Origin: CAVQGZ01 sp942491665
GTDB taxonomy: Bacteria; Actinomycetota; Actinomycetes; Jiangellales; Jiangellaceae
DNA length: 64,000 bases
NCBI GenBank assembly: GCA_942491665.1
Contig: CALOBR010000007.1
Location: 129,484-193,483, forward strand
Direction: 5' to 3'
Positions 28,624 through 36,702 of the stretch are shown one piece after another (position 1 is the stretch's first letter; each line of letters starts with the position of its first letter). Position numbers and translations under genes: made by a program. A model generated the notes under the pieces. That model was given only the letters and a program-made list of their open reading frames with translations, made no database searches and was not told the DNA's origin.

Positions 28624-28662
28624 TACCGCAGCAATACCGCTCGGTGCCGGGTCGACACCGCC
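28624..28662 (+). promoter_or_regulatory. Candidate SARP operator: direct repeats at 11-bp spacing
   Basis: TACCGC occurs at 28624-28629 and again at 28635-28640, exactly 11 bp apart. Weaker copies (TGCCGG near 28645 and CACCGC near 28656) continue roughly the same period. SARP proteins are known to bind heptamer-type direct repeats spaced by one helical turn. The site lies between the divergent regulator (start 28579) and the secreted protein gene (start 28708), so it could control either. This is inference from spacing only. Confidence 0.45.
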
Positions 28663-28707
28663 ATGCGGGACAACAGCCATGACCGATTCCTGAGAAGGAG
28701 GATCACC

Positions 28708-28956
28708 ATGGCTACCAACGCCATCACCCGCCGGACCCTCGCCACCGCCGTGGCAGCCGCACTCGCCGTCGGCGCCCTGCCGTTCGCATCCAGCGCCGCC
28801 GTCGCCGACGACGGCTCCGGCCACGTCAGCCCCCGCGCAGCCGAGCGGGCGTACCTCGCCTGCATCGACGGCGCCCCCACCACGCCCGACTCCCACGAGC
28901 GCTGGGTCGACACCTGCCGAGAGCGCGCCACAGCCGGGCTCACCCGGTTGAGCTGA
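28708..28956 (+). CDS. Small secreted protein, unknown function
   Basis: An 82-residue protein with a very strong AAGGAGGATCACC ribosome site before the ATG. The N-terminus (TRRTLATAVAAALAVGALPF, then SSAAVADD) is a clear signal peptide, probably cut after an Ala-x-Ala site near residue 30. The mature part of about 50 residues has two Cys (YLACIDG and VDTCRER), which could form a disulfide outside the cell. I do not recognise a family. It is divergent from the SARP regulator, and the intergenic region has 11-bp spaced repeats, so it may be that regulator's target. A start fifteen codons upstream exists but lacks a ribosome site. Confidence 0.8.
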   Translation: MATNAITRRTLATAVAAALAVGALPFASSAAVADDGSGHVSPRAAERAYLACIDGAPTTPDSHERWVDTCRERATAGLTRLS

Positions 28957-29026
28957 CCGGACCCCTCAGCGACAGGCGTGAACGACCGGTCGGTCGAGCC
29001 ATCGGGGGGCTCGGCCGACCGGTGGA

Positions 29027-29491
29027 TCAACTCCGTCGGGCCTGGAACGACGTGAGGCTCGCAGTCGAGGTCGCGCGAACCCGGGTCGTGATGACCGGCG
29101 TCCAGCCAAGAAGCCGTCCGAGCGGGCCGAGCGCCTGTGCGGACCAGCCCCAGAGGCTGAACGAGTCCCGGTGATCGACGATCCTGTCGTCGGCGATGCT
29201 CATCTGTGCGGTGACGTCGTTCCTGACGTGTCGACCGGTTCTGGGGAACGTGTAGTCGGCGACCCAGGCCGTGGTGGCGGTCGTTGGCGTTGACTCGAGC
29301 ACCCGGTGAGTGACGGTGAGGTCGGTGCCGCCCGAGCACAGCATGCGCCACATGTCGCGGGCGTCCCCGCCGCGGAGAACTCCGAAGACAGGGTCTTCGA
29401 ACACGACGTCATCGTGGTAGCACGATGCCATCGCCTCACCGTCACGCCTGGCCAGAGCGCGGTAGAACTCATCGACGACGTGTGGGGTCAT
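29027..29491 (-). CDS. SnoaL-like / NTF2-fold protein
   Basis: A 154-residue protein of the NTF2-like superfamily. It has the N-terminal helix VVDEFYRALARRDGEAMASC followed by YHDDVVFEDPVFG, the common SnoaL/DUF4440-type opening. The later strands AWVADYTFPRTGRHVRNDVT and IVDHRDSFSLWGW form the cone-shaped sheet. These are small enzymes or ligand-binding proteins; the ligand is unknown. The ATG at 29491 has GGAGAGG at good spacing and is preferred to one nine codons upstream. No operon partner is evident. Confidence 0.85.
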   Translation of the reverse strand: MTPHVVDEFYRALARRDGEAMASCYHDDVVFEDPVFGVLRGGDARDMWRMLCSGGTDLTVTHRVLESTPTTATTAWVADYTFPRTGRHVRNDVTAQMSIADDRIVDHRDSFSLWGWSAQALGPLGRLLGWTPVITTRVRATSTASLTSFQARRS

Positions 29492-29518
29492 GTCGCACCT
29501 CTCCGCGCGGCCGGTCAC

Positions 29519-29753
29519 ACCATGCCGGCACGACGAGACTACCGGCGGACAGCGCCCCGCCGCTGACGACGAGCAGGGCGCAGGTCGGCCAGATCAGCGC
29601 GACCTATCGCCGGTGCCACCCCCGTGCCAGGCGACCTCCTTGTGAACTGGAACATCCCGTTCTTGTCCAACGGTGCGGGCACCGGTGCACGGGTCGACTT
29701 GGACGATCTGGCCTTCACCTAGGTCGCGACATGCATCTCGCCTCGGGAAACCG
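29519..29753. other. Intergenic stretch, no gene called
   Basis: About 235 bases between the SnoaL-like and HhH-like genes. A short + strand stretch ending at TAG near 29720 reads like the tail of a secreted protein (DLLVNWNIPF, then VDLDDLAFT), but it has no start or body. I see no RNA gene, repeat or clear promoter. Confidence 0.4.
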
Positions 29754-30398
29754 CTACCGTTCGGCCCCTCGCGACTCCCGCCAGATCACGCCGTGCAACG
29801 TCGCCGGGCTTACGCGCAGCTTCGTCGCTGCGCCGGTCAGCACGCGCATCGACTGGGTGGGGTCGATGTCTCGGCTGACGATCTGGCCGATCAGTCGGGT
29901 CGCCCGCTGGTCGGCTGGTCGGTCTGCGACCGCCACGAGCACGGCCAGGTAGCCCCACGTGAGCGGCCCGAGCCCGACGACCGTGACGACAGCCTCCCGG
30001 TGCTCGTCGTCGTCGGCGCACAGGTCGCCGGCCCGCTTCACGCCTGCCTCCGTGAGAGCCTCGGCGGCGGCGACGATGCCCTCGGCCTTGAGCGTGTTGC
30101 CGGGTAGTCGCTGCCGGTTGCCCAGATTCGTGGCCAGGTCGAGCGGGTCTGTCGCGGCAAGTCGCGGGAGGTCGTCGAGCCGGGTGCCCCCGGTGTGCTC
30201 GCGCCACCGCTGGACGGCCCTGCGCACCCCGGTGTCGGGTCCGCCGTAGGTGGCCCGGATGCTCATCACAGCGTCGATCAACGCGGCCTCGATCTCGTCC
30301 GGCCACCCGGGTGTGTGGATCGACCAGTCCGGGTCGATCTGCTCCCGGACATAGGTGACGAGGGCCCTGACCTCGTTCGACAGGGTGCGACGTGTCAT
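29754..30398 (-). CDS. Conserved protein with a helix-hairpin-helix-like segment, unknown function
   Basis: A 214-residue, mostly helical, soluble protein. The middle holds GNTLKAEGIVAAAEALTEAG and VVTVVGLGPLTWGYLAVLVA, which resembles a helix-hairpin-helix or DNA-glycosylase-like core, but no catalytic residue can be assigned. The end (STRDIDPT-like SRDIDPTQSMRVLTGAATKL, then VSPATLHGVIW) looks like a second small helical unit. The N-terminus TRRTLSNEVRALVTYVREQI is a plausible dimer helix. I do not recognise the exact family. The composition is normal and the overlapping frames are noise, so I am fairly sure it is a gene. Confidence 0.72.
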   Translation of the reverse strand: MTRRTLSNEVRALVTYVREQIDPDWSIHTPGWPDEIEAALIDAVMSIRATYGGPDTGVRRAVQRWREHTGGTRLDDLPRLAATDPLDLATNLGNRQRLPGNTLKAEGIVAAAEALTEAGVKRAGDLCADDDEHREAVVTVVGLGPLTWGYLAVLVAVADRPADQRATRLIGQIVSRDIDPTQSMRVLTGAATKLRVSPATLHGVIWRESRGAER

Positions 30399-30482
30399 GG
30401 GCTCTCCGGCCGGCTCGACGATGGGTCGCCGAGTCTGGCCGGGATGGTTCTCGTGCGCGATCAGCCGTCCACAGGCTCGCGA

Positions 30483-30779
30483 TCAGGCCAGTGTGATCTC
30501 GATGTCCACGATGTCACCGTCGTCCAGGCTCTCGGCGACACGCACCGCCTTCTTCATCGGGAGGACGTAGGTGGCCTTCTTCTTGGACGGGAACAACGAC
30601 GTCGACCAACGGCTGCCGCCGGTACGCACGTTCACGCGCACCGAGCCGAAGCCGCCGGTTCTGCCGTCGGTCAGGTCGGCGATCTCGTCGGCGATGTCGG
30701 TCGGCAGGCTCACAAAGAACCACGACGCGGGCCCGTCGTACTCCCACACGGGCGCGGCGAAGCCGAAGGTGTGCGTCAT
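30483..30779 (-). CDS. DUF1905 family protein
   Basis: A 98-residue protein that matches DUF1905 over its whole length: APVWEYDGPASWFFVSLP at the start, GFGSVRVNVRTGGSRWSTSL in the middle and KATYVLPMKKAVRVAESL near the end. It is a small beta-barrel-like fold with no known activity, often found alone or fused to a bacteriocin-protection (YdeI/OmpD-type) domain, which is absent here. The ATG is not preceded by a strong ribosome site. Confidence 0.92.
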   Translation of the reverse strand: MTHTFGFAAPVWEYDGPASWFFVSLPTDIADEIADLTDGRTGGFGSVRVNVRTGGSRWSTSLFPSKKKATYVLPMKKAVRVAESLDDGDIVDIEITLA

Positions 30780-30825
30780 GGTGCGCCACGGTATCGACGC
30801 GGCAGGCTCAGGATGTGCTGGAGTG

Positions 30826-32706
30826 CTAGCCCACCGACTCGATCACAGCCAAGAACTGCTCGCCGTACTTCGCCATCTTGGCCGCCCCGATGCCGGGGAC
30901 CTGGCGCAGCGAGATCGGGTCAGCTGGCCGGCGCGTCGCCATCTCACGAAGCGTCGAGTCGTGGAACACGACGTAGGCCGGAACGCTCGCCTGCTCGGCG
31001 ATGCGTGCCCGCTCGGCGCGCAGCGCGTCGTAGAGCGCCTGGTCTGCGGCTGCCAGCGGTGGGCCGGCGTCGGCGCCGCGGCTGCGCGACGAGCGGCGGG
31101 GTGTGGCCGGCGGGGCAGCGGCCACCCGCCGAAGCATCACCGTCTGGTCGCCACTGAGCACGGAACGAGCCTTGTCGGTGAGGCGCAGGGCCCCCATGGC
31201 CGAGGCGTCGGGGTGCATCAGCCCGGCGGCGACGAGCTGTCGGGCGACACCGCGCCACTCACGGACGTCCAGATCTGCCCCGACGCCGAAGGTTGGGAGG
31301 GCGTCGTGGCCCAGCGATGCCATGCGCGGTGTCGCAGTGCCTCGTACGATGTCGATCAGGTGACCGGCTCCGAACCGCTGACCCGTGCGGATCGCTGCCG
31401 ACATCAGCTTCTGAGCGGCAATGGTTCCGTCCCACAGGCGCGGCGGCTCGAGGCACACGTCGCAGTTGCCGCACGCGTCGGACTGCTCCCCGAAGTAGGC
31501 GAGCAGCACCTGGCGCCGGCAGGTAGCCGACTCGGCGTACCCGAGCATGGCCTCGAGCTTGATCGCCTCCACGCGCTTCTGCTCCTCCCCGGCGGTGGAC
31601 GAGTCGATCCAGCGTTGCTGCGCGACGACGTCGGACAGCCCGTAGACCATCCACGCGTCGGCCGGCTCGCCGTCGCGACCCGCCCGGCCGGTCTCCTGGT
31701 AGTAGCCCTCCACCGACTTGGGCATGTCGAGGTGCACGACGAAGCGCACGTCGGGCTTGTCGATGCCCATGCCGAACGCGATCGTGGCCACGACCACCAC
31801 CCCGTCGTCGCGCCGGAACCTGGTCTGGGCCTCGCGGCGGGCGTCGGCGTCCATGCCGGCGTGGTACCCGATCGCCGCCACACCTTGCGAGCGCAGCCAC
31901 TCAGCCGTCTCGTCCACCTTCTTGCGCGACCCGCAGTAGACGATGCCAGCCTGGGCCTCGCGTCCGGACAGGAACGCCGCGAGCTGGCGGCGCGGCTCGT
32001 CGCGCTCCACCACCGTGTAGCGGATGTTGGGCCGGTCGAAGCTCGACACGAACTCCGCAGCACCGGTGAGCGCGAGGCGCTCGTGCATCTCCGCGCGGGT
32101 CAGGGCGTCGGCGGTAGCGGTGAGGGCGATGCGTGGGACGTCCGGGAAGGCGTGGTGCAGCTCGGCCAGGCGCAGGTACTCCGGACGGAAGTCATGGCCC
32201 CACTGGGAGACGCAGTGCGCCTCGTCGATGGCCATGAGCGCGAGACCGGGGCCCTCGTGCAACGACGTCAGCAGATGGCGAAACCCAGCGGTGAGTGCTC
32301 GTTCCGGGGCGACGTAGAGCAGGTCGAGGGAGCCGGATGCCGCGGCGCGCCCGACCTCGCGCTCCTCGTCCGGGCCGAGTGAGGAGTTGAGGTAAGCCGC
32401 GCGGACGCCGAGCAGGCGCAGGGCCTCCACCTGGTCGTGCATCAGCGCGATGAGCGGTGAGACGACGATGCCCGTCCCCGGGCGCACGAGCGCCGGGACC
32501 TGGTAGCACAGCGACTTGCCGCCCCCCGTGGGCATCAGCACGAGGGCGTCGCCACCACCGACCACGTGCTCGACGATCTCGTCCTGGGCGTCCCGGAAGC
32601 CGGGGAACCCGAAGACCTCCTGCAGCACGGACGACGCGTCCGGCGCAGTTGTCGGTGCCGCTGTGGGCGGCGTGTGGGGCGCCGCGATCGGCTCGTCCGG
32701 GGGCAT
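30826..32706 (-). CDS. recQ: ATP-dependent DNA helicase RecQ
   Basis: A 626-residue 3'-5' DNA helicase of the RecQ family for recombination repair and fork rescue. Motif I is MPTGGGKSLCYQVPA (near residue 58), motif II DEAHCVSQWGHDFRPEY (near 160), motif V FGMGIDKPDVRFVVH and motif VI QETGRAGRDG. The zinc site CxxCxxC appears in CGNCDVC after CRRQVLLAYFG (about 398-418). A winged-helix region and a C-terminal HRDC domain (PADPISLRQVPGIGAAKMAK) complete the canonical order. The ATG at 32706 is the natural start; sequence upstream in frame is the antisense of the cupin gene. The divergent cupin gene starts 90 bases away. Confidence 0.96.
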   Translation of the reverse strand: MPPDEPIAAPHTPPTAAPTTAPDASSVLQEVFGFPGFRDAQDEIVEHVVGGGDALVLMPTGGGKSLCYQVPALVRPGTGIVVSPLIALMHDQVEALRLLGVRAAYLNSSLGPDEEREVGRAAASGSLDLLYVAPERALTAGFRHLLTSLHEGPGLALMAIDEAHCVSQWGHDFRPEYLRLAELHHAFPDVPRIALTATADALTRAEMHERLALTGAAEFVSSFDRPNIRYTVVERDEPRRQLAAFLSGREAQAGIVYCGSRKKVDETAEWLRSQGVAAIGYHAGMDADARREAQTRFRRDDGVVVVATIAFGMGIDKPDVRFVVHLDMPKSVEGYYQETGRAGRDGEPADAWMVYGLSDVVAQQRWIDSSTAGEEQKRVEAIKLEAMLGYAESATCRRQVLLAYFGEQSDACGNCDVCLEPPRLWDGTIAAQKLMSAAIRTGQRFGAGHLIDIVRGTATPRMASLGHDALPTFGVGADLDVREWRGVARQLVAAGLMHPDASAMGALRLTDKARSVLSGDQTVMLRRVAAAPPATPRRSSRSRGADAGPPLAAADQALYDALRAERARIAEQASVPAYVVFHDSTLREMATRRPADPISLRQVPGIGAAKMAKYGEQFLAVIESVG

Positions 32707-32796
32707 CAGGCGATGCTGCCATGCGCCCGGGGGACCTCCGGCCCTGGCACCCCACCGGCCGCCGTCGCAGATTCGCACGTGAAGGAAGGGATGGGA

Positions 32797-33174
32797 ATGT
32801 CTGGATACCTCACAACCGTGGAGGCCGTGCTGGCGATGCAGCCGGCGTTTCGCCGAGTGCTCGCCACCGGCGCCAACAGCCAGCTGGTCGCGATGACGCT
32901 GCAGCCGCACGAAGAGATCGGCGCGGAGGTGCACGAGCACGGTGACCAGATGTTCCTGGTTGCCTCCGGCTGGCCGGTCGAGATCACCATCGGCAACGAC
33001 GTGCACAGCGTGCCGACCGGCACCCTGGCGGTCGTTCCGGCCGGGGTGTGGCACAACGTCGTGAACCGTGGTGACATCCCCGCGACCGTGCTGACCGTGT
33101 ACGCCCCGCCGGAGCACGAGGACGGCCTGGTCGCAATCACCAAGGAGGAAGCCGCGCGCGAGCACAGCCACTGA
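32797..33174 (+). CDS. Cupin domain protein
   Basis: A single-domain cupin of 125 residues. Motif 1 is HEEIGAEVHEHGDQMFLV, with His-x-His-type and Glu ligands, and motif 2 is VPAGVWHNVVNRGD. The fold binds a divalent metal; proteins this short are usually isomerases, dioxygenase-like or regulatory. The C-terminal GLVAITKEEAAREHSH is typical of small cupins that resemble mannose-6-phosphate isomerase tails. GAAGGAAGGG precedes the ATG at 32797; an ATG two codons earlier is too close to it. It is divergent from recQ. Confidence 0.88.
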   Translation: MSGYLTTVEAVLAMQPAFRRVLATGANSQLVAMTLQPHEEIGAEVHEHGDQMFLVASGWPVEITIGNDVHSVPTGTLAVVPAGVWHNVVNRGDIPATVLTVYAPPEHEDGLVAITKEEAAREHSH

Positions 33175-33195
33175 GAAGGGCCCTTAGGCCCCCGC

Positions 33196-33579
33196 TCAGC
33201 CGAAGATCGGGTCGGGCTCCAGCGCGTAGCGGTCATCGCCGAAGCCCAGGATGAGGTACCCGATCGGCGTCAGGAAGATCAGCAGCAACGTGGTGCCGAG
33301 GCCTCGTCCGAAGGCCTTCGACAAGTCGTTCATGACGATCACCAGGGCGACGATGTTGACGATCGGGATGATGAAGAGCACGAACCACCACAACGGCCGG
33401 TGCACGATCTTCAGCAGCCCAAACAGGTTGAGGAAGGGGATGATCGACACCCAGCCCGGCTGGGCTGCCTTGACGTACATCTTCCAGCCGGCGACCAGGA
33501 TCAAGACGAACCAGCCGAACGCCAGGGCGCCGAACAGCCCGACGGCTAGCCCGCCTGCGACGTCGTCCTGAAGCAGCAT
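33196..33579 (-). CDS. DUF5684 family membrane protein
   Basis: A 127-residue protein with four hydrophobic segments. It has WKMYVKAAQPGWVSIIPFLN and FGLLKIVHRPLWWFVLFIIP, with LGFGDDRY at the C-terminus, all typical of the small DUF5684 membrane family (which I also know near signal peptidase genes). The function is unknown. GGAGGAG lies six bases before the ATG, fixing the start. It converges on the cupin gene with 21 bases between the stops. Confidence 0.88.
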   Translation of the reverse strand: MLLQDDVAGGLAVGLFGALAFGWFVLILVAGWKMYVKAAQPGWVSIIPFLNLFGLLKIVHRPLWWFVLFIIPIVNIVALVIVMNDLSKAFGRGLGTTLLLIFLTPIGYLILGFGDDRYALEPDPIFG

Positions 33580-33613
33580 GCTGATCTCCTCCGAGCTTGT
33601 GGGTGGGGAGAGG

Positions 33614-34933
33614 CTAGCGGCTCGACGACCCGGGAGTGCGCCGACGCGCGGAGCGGCGACGCCGCGGCGCACCTGGGGCGGGCCGCGACTGGGCAGCGGG
33701 TGCTCGCACCGCGGTGACCAGCGGGGCCGGCGGGCCGACCAGCGCCACCAGCGCTGGGTGACCGGGGGAGACGCGGTGCTCGGTCGGGGAGATCTTGGCC
33801 TTGCGCATCAGCGTGCGGATGTCGGAGTGCTGCTCGTGGGTGGCGAGCGTGACCACGACACCCTCGGCGCCGGCCCGCGCGGTGCGACCGGAGCGGTGCA
33901 GGTAGGCCTTGTGCTCCGCGGGCGGGTCGATGTGCACGACGAGCGTCACGTCGTCGACGTGGATGCCGCGGGCGGCGATGTCGGTCGCGACCAGCACCCG
34001 AACCTCGCCGCTGTGAAAGGCAGCGAGGTTGCGGTTGCGCGCAGGCTGCGACAGGTTGCCGTGCAGGTCGGCCGACGGGATGCCGGCGGCGGTGAGCTTG
34101 ACGGCCAGCTTCTTCGCCGAGTGCTTGGTGCGGGTGAACGCCAGGATGCGTCCGTGCCCGGACAGCAGCTCGCGGATCACGCTCGGCTTGTCGGTCGCGC
34201 TCACCGTGAGCACGTGGTGGGCCATGGCGGGCACCTCGCTGGCCGAGCTGTCGACCGAGTGGGTGATCGGGTCGGTCAGGTAGCGGCGGACGATGACGTT
34301 GACGTCCCCGTCGAGCGTGGCCGAGAAGAGCAGACGCTGAGCGCTGCGCGGGGTGCGGTCGAGAATGCGCTTGACCGCAGGAAGAAAGCCGAGGTCGGCC
34401 ATGTGGTCGGCCTCGTCGATGACGGTGACCTCGATCGCGTCGAGGTTGACGTGGCCCTGGGCGATCAGGTCTTCGAGCCGCCCGGGGGTGGCCACCACGA
34501 CGTCGACGCCACGCTGCAGCGTCGAGACCTGTGGGCCGTACGAGACCCCGCCGTAGACCGTCATGCCGCGCAGGTTCAGCGCGTCGGTGAGCAGCGTGAG
34601 CGTCTCGAGCACCTGGTTGGCCAGTTCGCGGGTCGGCACGAGGACCAGCGCCCGCGGCCGTCCGGGGCGCCGCTTGCCATCGCTGCTCATCACGCGCATC
34701 ACGGTCGGGATGGCGAAGGCGAGGGTCTTGCCGCTGCCGGTGCGGCCGCGGCCGAGCACGTCCCGGCCGGCCAGGGCGTCGGGCAGCGTCGCGGTCTGGA
34801 TCGGGAAGGGGTCACGGATGCCGCGCTTGGCCAGCTCGCTGGTCAGCACGGCGGGGACGCCGAGATCGGCGAAGGTGGGGGTGCCTGCGGCGGGGGAGCC
34901 CAGCGCAGGCGTGACGGGGGTAGTGGAGTGCAT
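33614..34933 (-). CDS. DEAD-box RNA helicase
   Basis: A 439-residue helicase of the RhlE/DeaD group. The order is Q motif (FPIQTATLPDALAGRDVLG), motif I RTGSGKT (64-70), motif Ia PTRELANQ, motif II DEAD (near 172), motif III SAT, motif V DIAARGIHVDDV and motif VI HRSGRTARAG. A short Arg/Pro/Ala-rich basic tail (APRRRRSARRR) follows residue 405 and probably binds RNA. It unwinds structured RNA during cold stress or ribosome assembly. The roughly 170-base leader upstream may be regulatory, as for other bacterial DEAD-box genes, but I cannot identify an element in it. Confidence 0.95.
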   Translation of the reverse strand: MHSTTPVTPALGSPAAGTPTFADLGVPAVLTSELAKRGIRDPFPIQTATLPDALAGRDVLGRGRTGSGKTLAFAIPTVMRVMSSDGKRRPGRPRALVLVPTRELANQVLETLTLLTDALNLRGMTVYGGVSYGPQVSTLQRGVDVVVATPGRLEDLIAQGHVNLDAIEVTVIDEADHMADLGFLPAVKRILDRTPRSAQRLLFSATLDGDVNVIVRRYLTDPITHSVDSSASEVPAMAHHVLTVSATDKPSVIRELLSGHGRILAFTRTKHSAKKLAVKLTAAGIPSADLHGNLSQPARNRNLAAFHSGEVRVLVATDIAARGIHVDDVTLVVHIDPPAEHKAYLHRSGRTARAGAEGVVVTLATHEQHSDIRTLMRKAKISPTEHRVSPGHPALVALVGPPAPLVTAVRAPAAQSRPAPGAPRRRRSARRRTPGSSSR

Positions 34934-35099
34934 GACACGTCCTCACGACGTCGATGTGGCGCGAACTGCCCGCTCACACATCGTCAAGAGGGGATGCGGG
35001 ACTCTCGCGTGCGAGGTCGCCGCGTCAGTACACGGAGGGCTCCGAACGTGAAGCCATGCGAAAAGGATAGCGCGCCGGGCGACCCATGGGTGACACGGC

Positions 35100-35549
35100 T
35101 CAGGCGGGCTCGGTCGCGGCCCGGGTCGTCACCGGAGTGCCAGCCTCGATCGTGCGGCTGACGGTACAGGTGCGGTCGTGGGACGCCGCAACCGCCCGCG
35201 GGAGGATCGCCCGGGCAGCGTCGCCCGACTCGTCGTCGCCGAACGTGAGTCGAAACGTGACCTCGACGTCACGCAGGATGCTGCCGCCGCCGTCGGCCGG
35301 CACCTTGTGCGCTTGGGCTGTCACCTCGAAGTGCTCGGCCGGGGCGCGACGGCCGGTGACCAGGTCGACGTCGACGGCCGAGCAGCCGGCAACCGCCGCA
35401 AGGAGCAGCTCGACAGGCGTGAAGTCGTCGCCGGCGTGGCTGCCGAACCGCAACGTGCCTCCACGTGCGTTCGTCGCGAGGTAGACCCCCTCGTCGAGGC
35501 GTCCGAGGGTGACCGAACGCAGGGAGTCGGGCTGATCGGCGGTCGACAT
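35100..35549 (-). CDS. OsmC family protein
   Basis: A 149-residue member of the OsmC/Ohr superfamily. It carries GGTLRFGSHAGDDFTPVELL followed by LAAVAGCSAVDVDLVTGRR, where the first peroxidatic Cys sits in the AGCSAVD helix. The second Cys lies in RTCTVSRTI near the end. Such proteins reduce organic or fatty acid hydroperoxides using two conserved Cys; some act on other thiols. It lies 21 bases downstream of an FMN-dependent oxidase on the same strand, and that oxidase makes hydrogen peroxide, so joint transcription would make sense. Confidence 0.9.
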   Translation of the reverse strand: MSTADQPDSLRSVTLGRLDEGVYLATNARGGTLRFGSHAGDDFTPVELLLAAVAGCSAVDVDLVTGRRAPAEHFEVTAQAHKVPADGGGSILRDVEVTFRLTFGDDESGDAARAILPRAVAASHDRTCTVSRTIEAGTPVTTRAATEPA

Positions 35550-35570
35550 GCCGCCGAAGCGTAGGCGAGG

Positions 35571-36626
35571 CTAGAAGAGGGACGCCGCAGTGACGTCGTG
35601 GGGTGAGGTGCACCCGAGCAACGCCAGCGTGGTCGCCAGCTCGGCGCGAACGAGGTCCAGCACGTGGAGCGCGCCTTGTTCGCCGCCGACGGTCAACCCC
35701 CAGAGCATCGGGCGACCCATCAGTACCGCACGGGCCCCCAGAGCGAGGGCTACGGCGATGTCGCTGCCGCGTCGGATGCCGCCGTCAACGAACACCTCGA
35801 CTCGCCCGTCCACCGCGTCGACCACGGGCGGAAGCAGCCGCGCGGTACCCGGGACCCCGTCGAGCTGGCGTCCGCCGTGGTTGGAGACGATCACTCCCGA
35901 CACACCGTGCTCGACCGCCAGGGCTGCGTCGGGAGCCGCATGCACTCCCTTGACGAGCACCGGCAGCGGGCAGTCGGCGACGAACTCCGCCAGCTGAGCC
36001 CACGTGAACGCGGGGTCAACGAGGGAGAAGAACTCGGTCACGCTCACCCCGGCCGAGCGGCCGAGGGCTGCGGTGACGGCTGGCATGTCGAGGTGGTCGG
36101 GCACGCGGAACCCGGTGCGCAGGTCGCGCTCCCGCGTCGCGGCCACGGGAGCGTCGACCGTGACCACGATCGCAGTGAACCCGGCGTCCACGGCCTGGTC
36201 GACCAGCGACCTCGACACGCCTCGGTCGCGCGCCACGTACAGCTGGTACCAGCGCGGCGCTCCCGGCGCGGCACGGGCTACTTCGGCCGGAGTGGCACTC
36301 GCCAGTGTCGAGAGCGTCATGATCGTCCCGGCTGCAGCGGCGGCACGCGCCATGCCTGGCTCGCCGTCGGGATGAGCCATCCGTTGCAGTGCGACCGGGG
36401 CAACCAGCACCGGCATCGACACCTCGGTGCCGAGCACGGTGGTCGTCGTCGAGACGTCTGATACGTCGACGAGCACACGCGGGAGCAGCCGGTGCGCTGC
36501 CCACGCGGCCAGGTTGTCGGCCAGTGTGCGTTCGTCGCCGGCGCCGCCGGCGTAGTAGCCCAGCGGCCCCGCGTCCAGCAGCTCGGCGGCGTGACGCTCG
36601 ACATCAGCAAGAGTGGGTGGCAGCAC
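35571..36626 (-). CDS. FMN-dependent alpha-hydroxy-acid oxidase/dehydrogenase
   Basis: A 351-residue TIM-barrel flavoprotein of the lactate/glycolate oxidase family. It has PLGYYAGGAGDERTLADN at the N-terminus, PVLVAPVALQRMAHPDGE, and the active-site block SNHGGRQLDGVPGTARLLPP containing the catalytic His and substrate Arg. VFVDGGIRRGSDIAVALALG and ALMGRP-like AVLMGRPMLWGLTVGGEQG bind the FMN phosphate. It oxidises a 2-hydroxy acid to the 2-keto acid with O2 or an acceptor; substrate unknown. It starts divergently from the FMO operon with 76 bases between, and is followed by osmC. Confidence 0.93.
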   Translation of the reverse strand: MLPPTLADVERHAAELLDAGPLGYYAGGAGDERTLADNLAAWAAHRLLPRVLVDVSDVSTTTTVLGTEVSMPVLVAPVALQRMAHPDGEPGMARAAAAAGTIMTLSTLASATPAEVARAAPGAPRWYQLYVARDRGVSRSLVDQAVDAGFTAIVVTVDAPVAATRERDLRTGFRVPDHLDMPAVTAALGRSAGVSVTEFFSLVDPAFTWAQLAEFVADCPLPVLVKGVHAAPDAALAVEHGVSGVIVSNHGGRQLDGVPGTARLLPPVVDAVDGRVEVFVDGGIRRGSDIAVALALGARAVLMGRPMLWGLTVGGEQGALHVLDLVRAELATTLALLGCTSPHDVTAASLF

Positions 36627-36690
36627 GCCGCGACGCTACTGCTGGCAACGGCAGAGGTGCCCCCGAGGGTAGGCTGCGGGCACCCCGGGC

Positions 36691-36702
36691 TACTGTCCGG
36701 AT
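36691..36702 (+). promoter_or_regulatory. -10 box placed for a leaderless start
   Basis: TACTGT at 36691-36696 lies six bases before the GTG of the flavin monooxygenase gene. No ribosome site is present. This would be the promoter of the three-gene FMO-SDR-MDR operon. A -35 box is not evident. Confidence 0.45.

Noticed and set aside
29640..29720. Short + strand coding-like fragment ending at TAG
   Set aside because: Only about 35 residues of plausible sequence, no start, no ribosome site and no body upstream; at most a relic.
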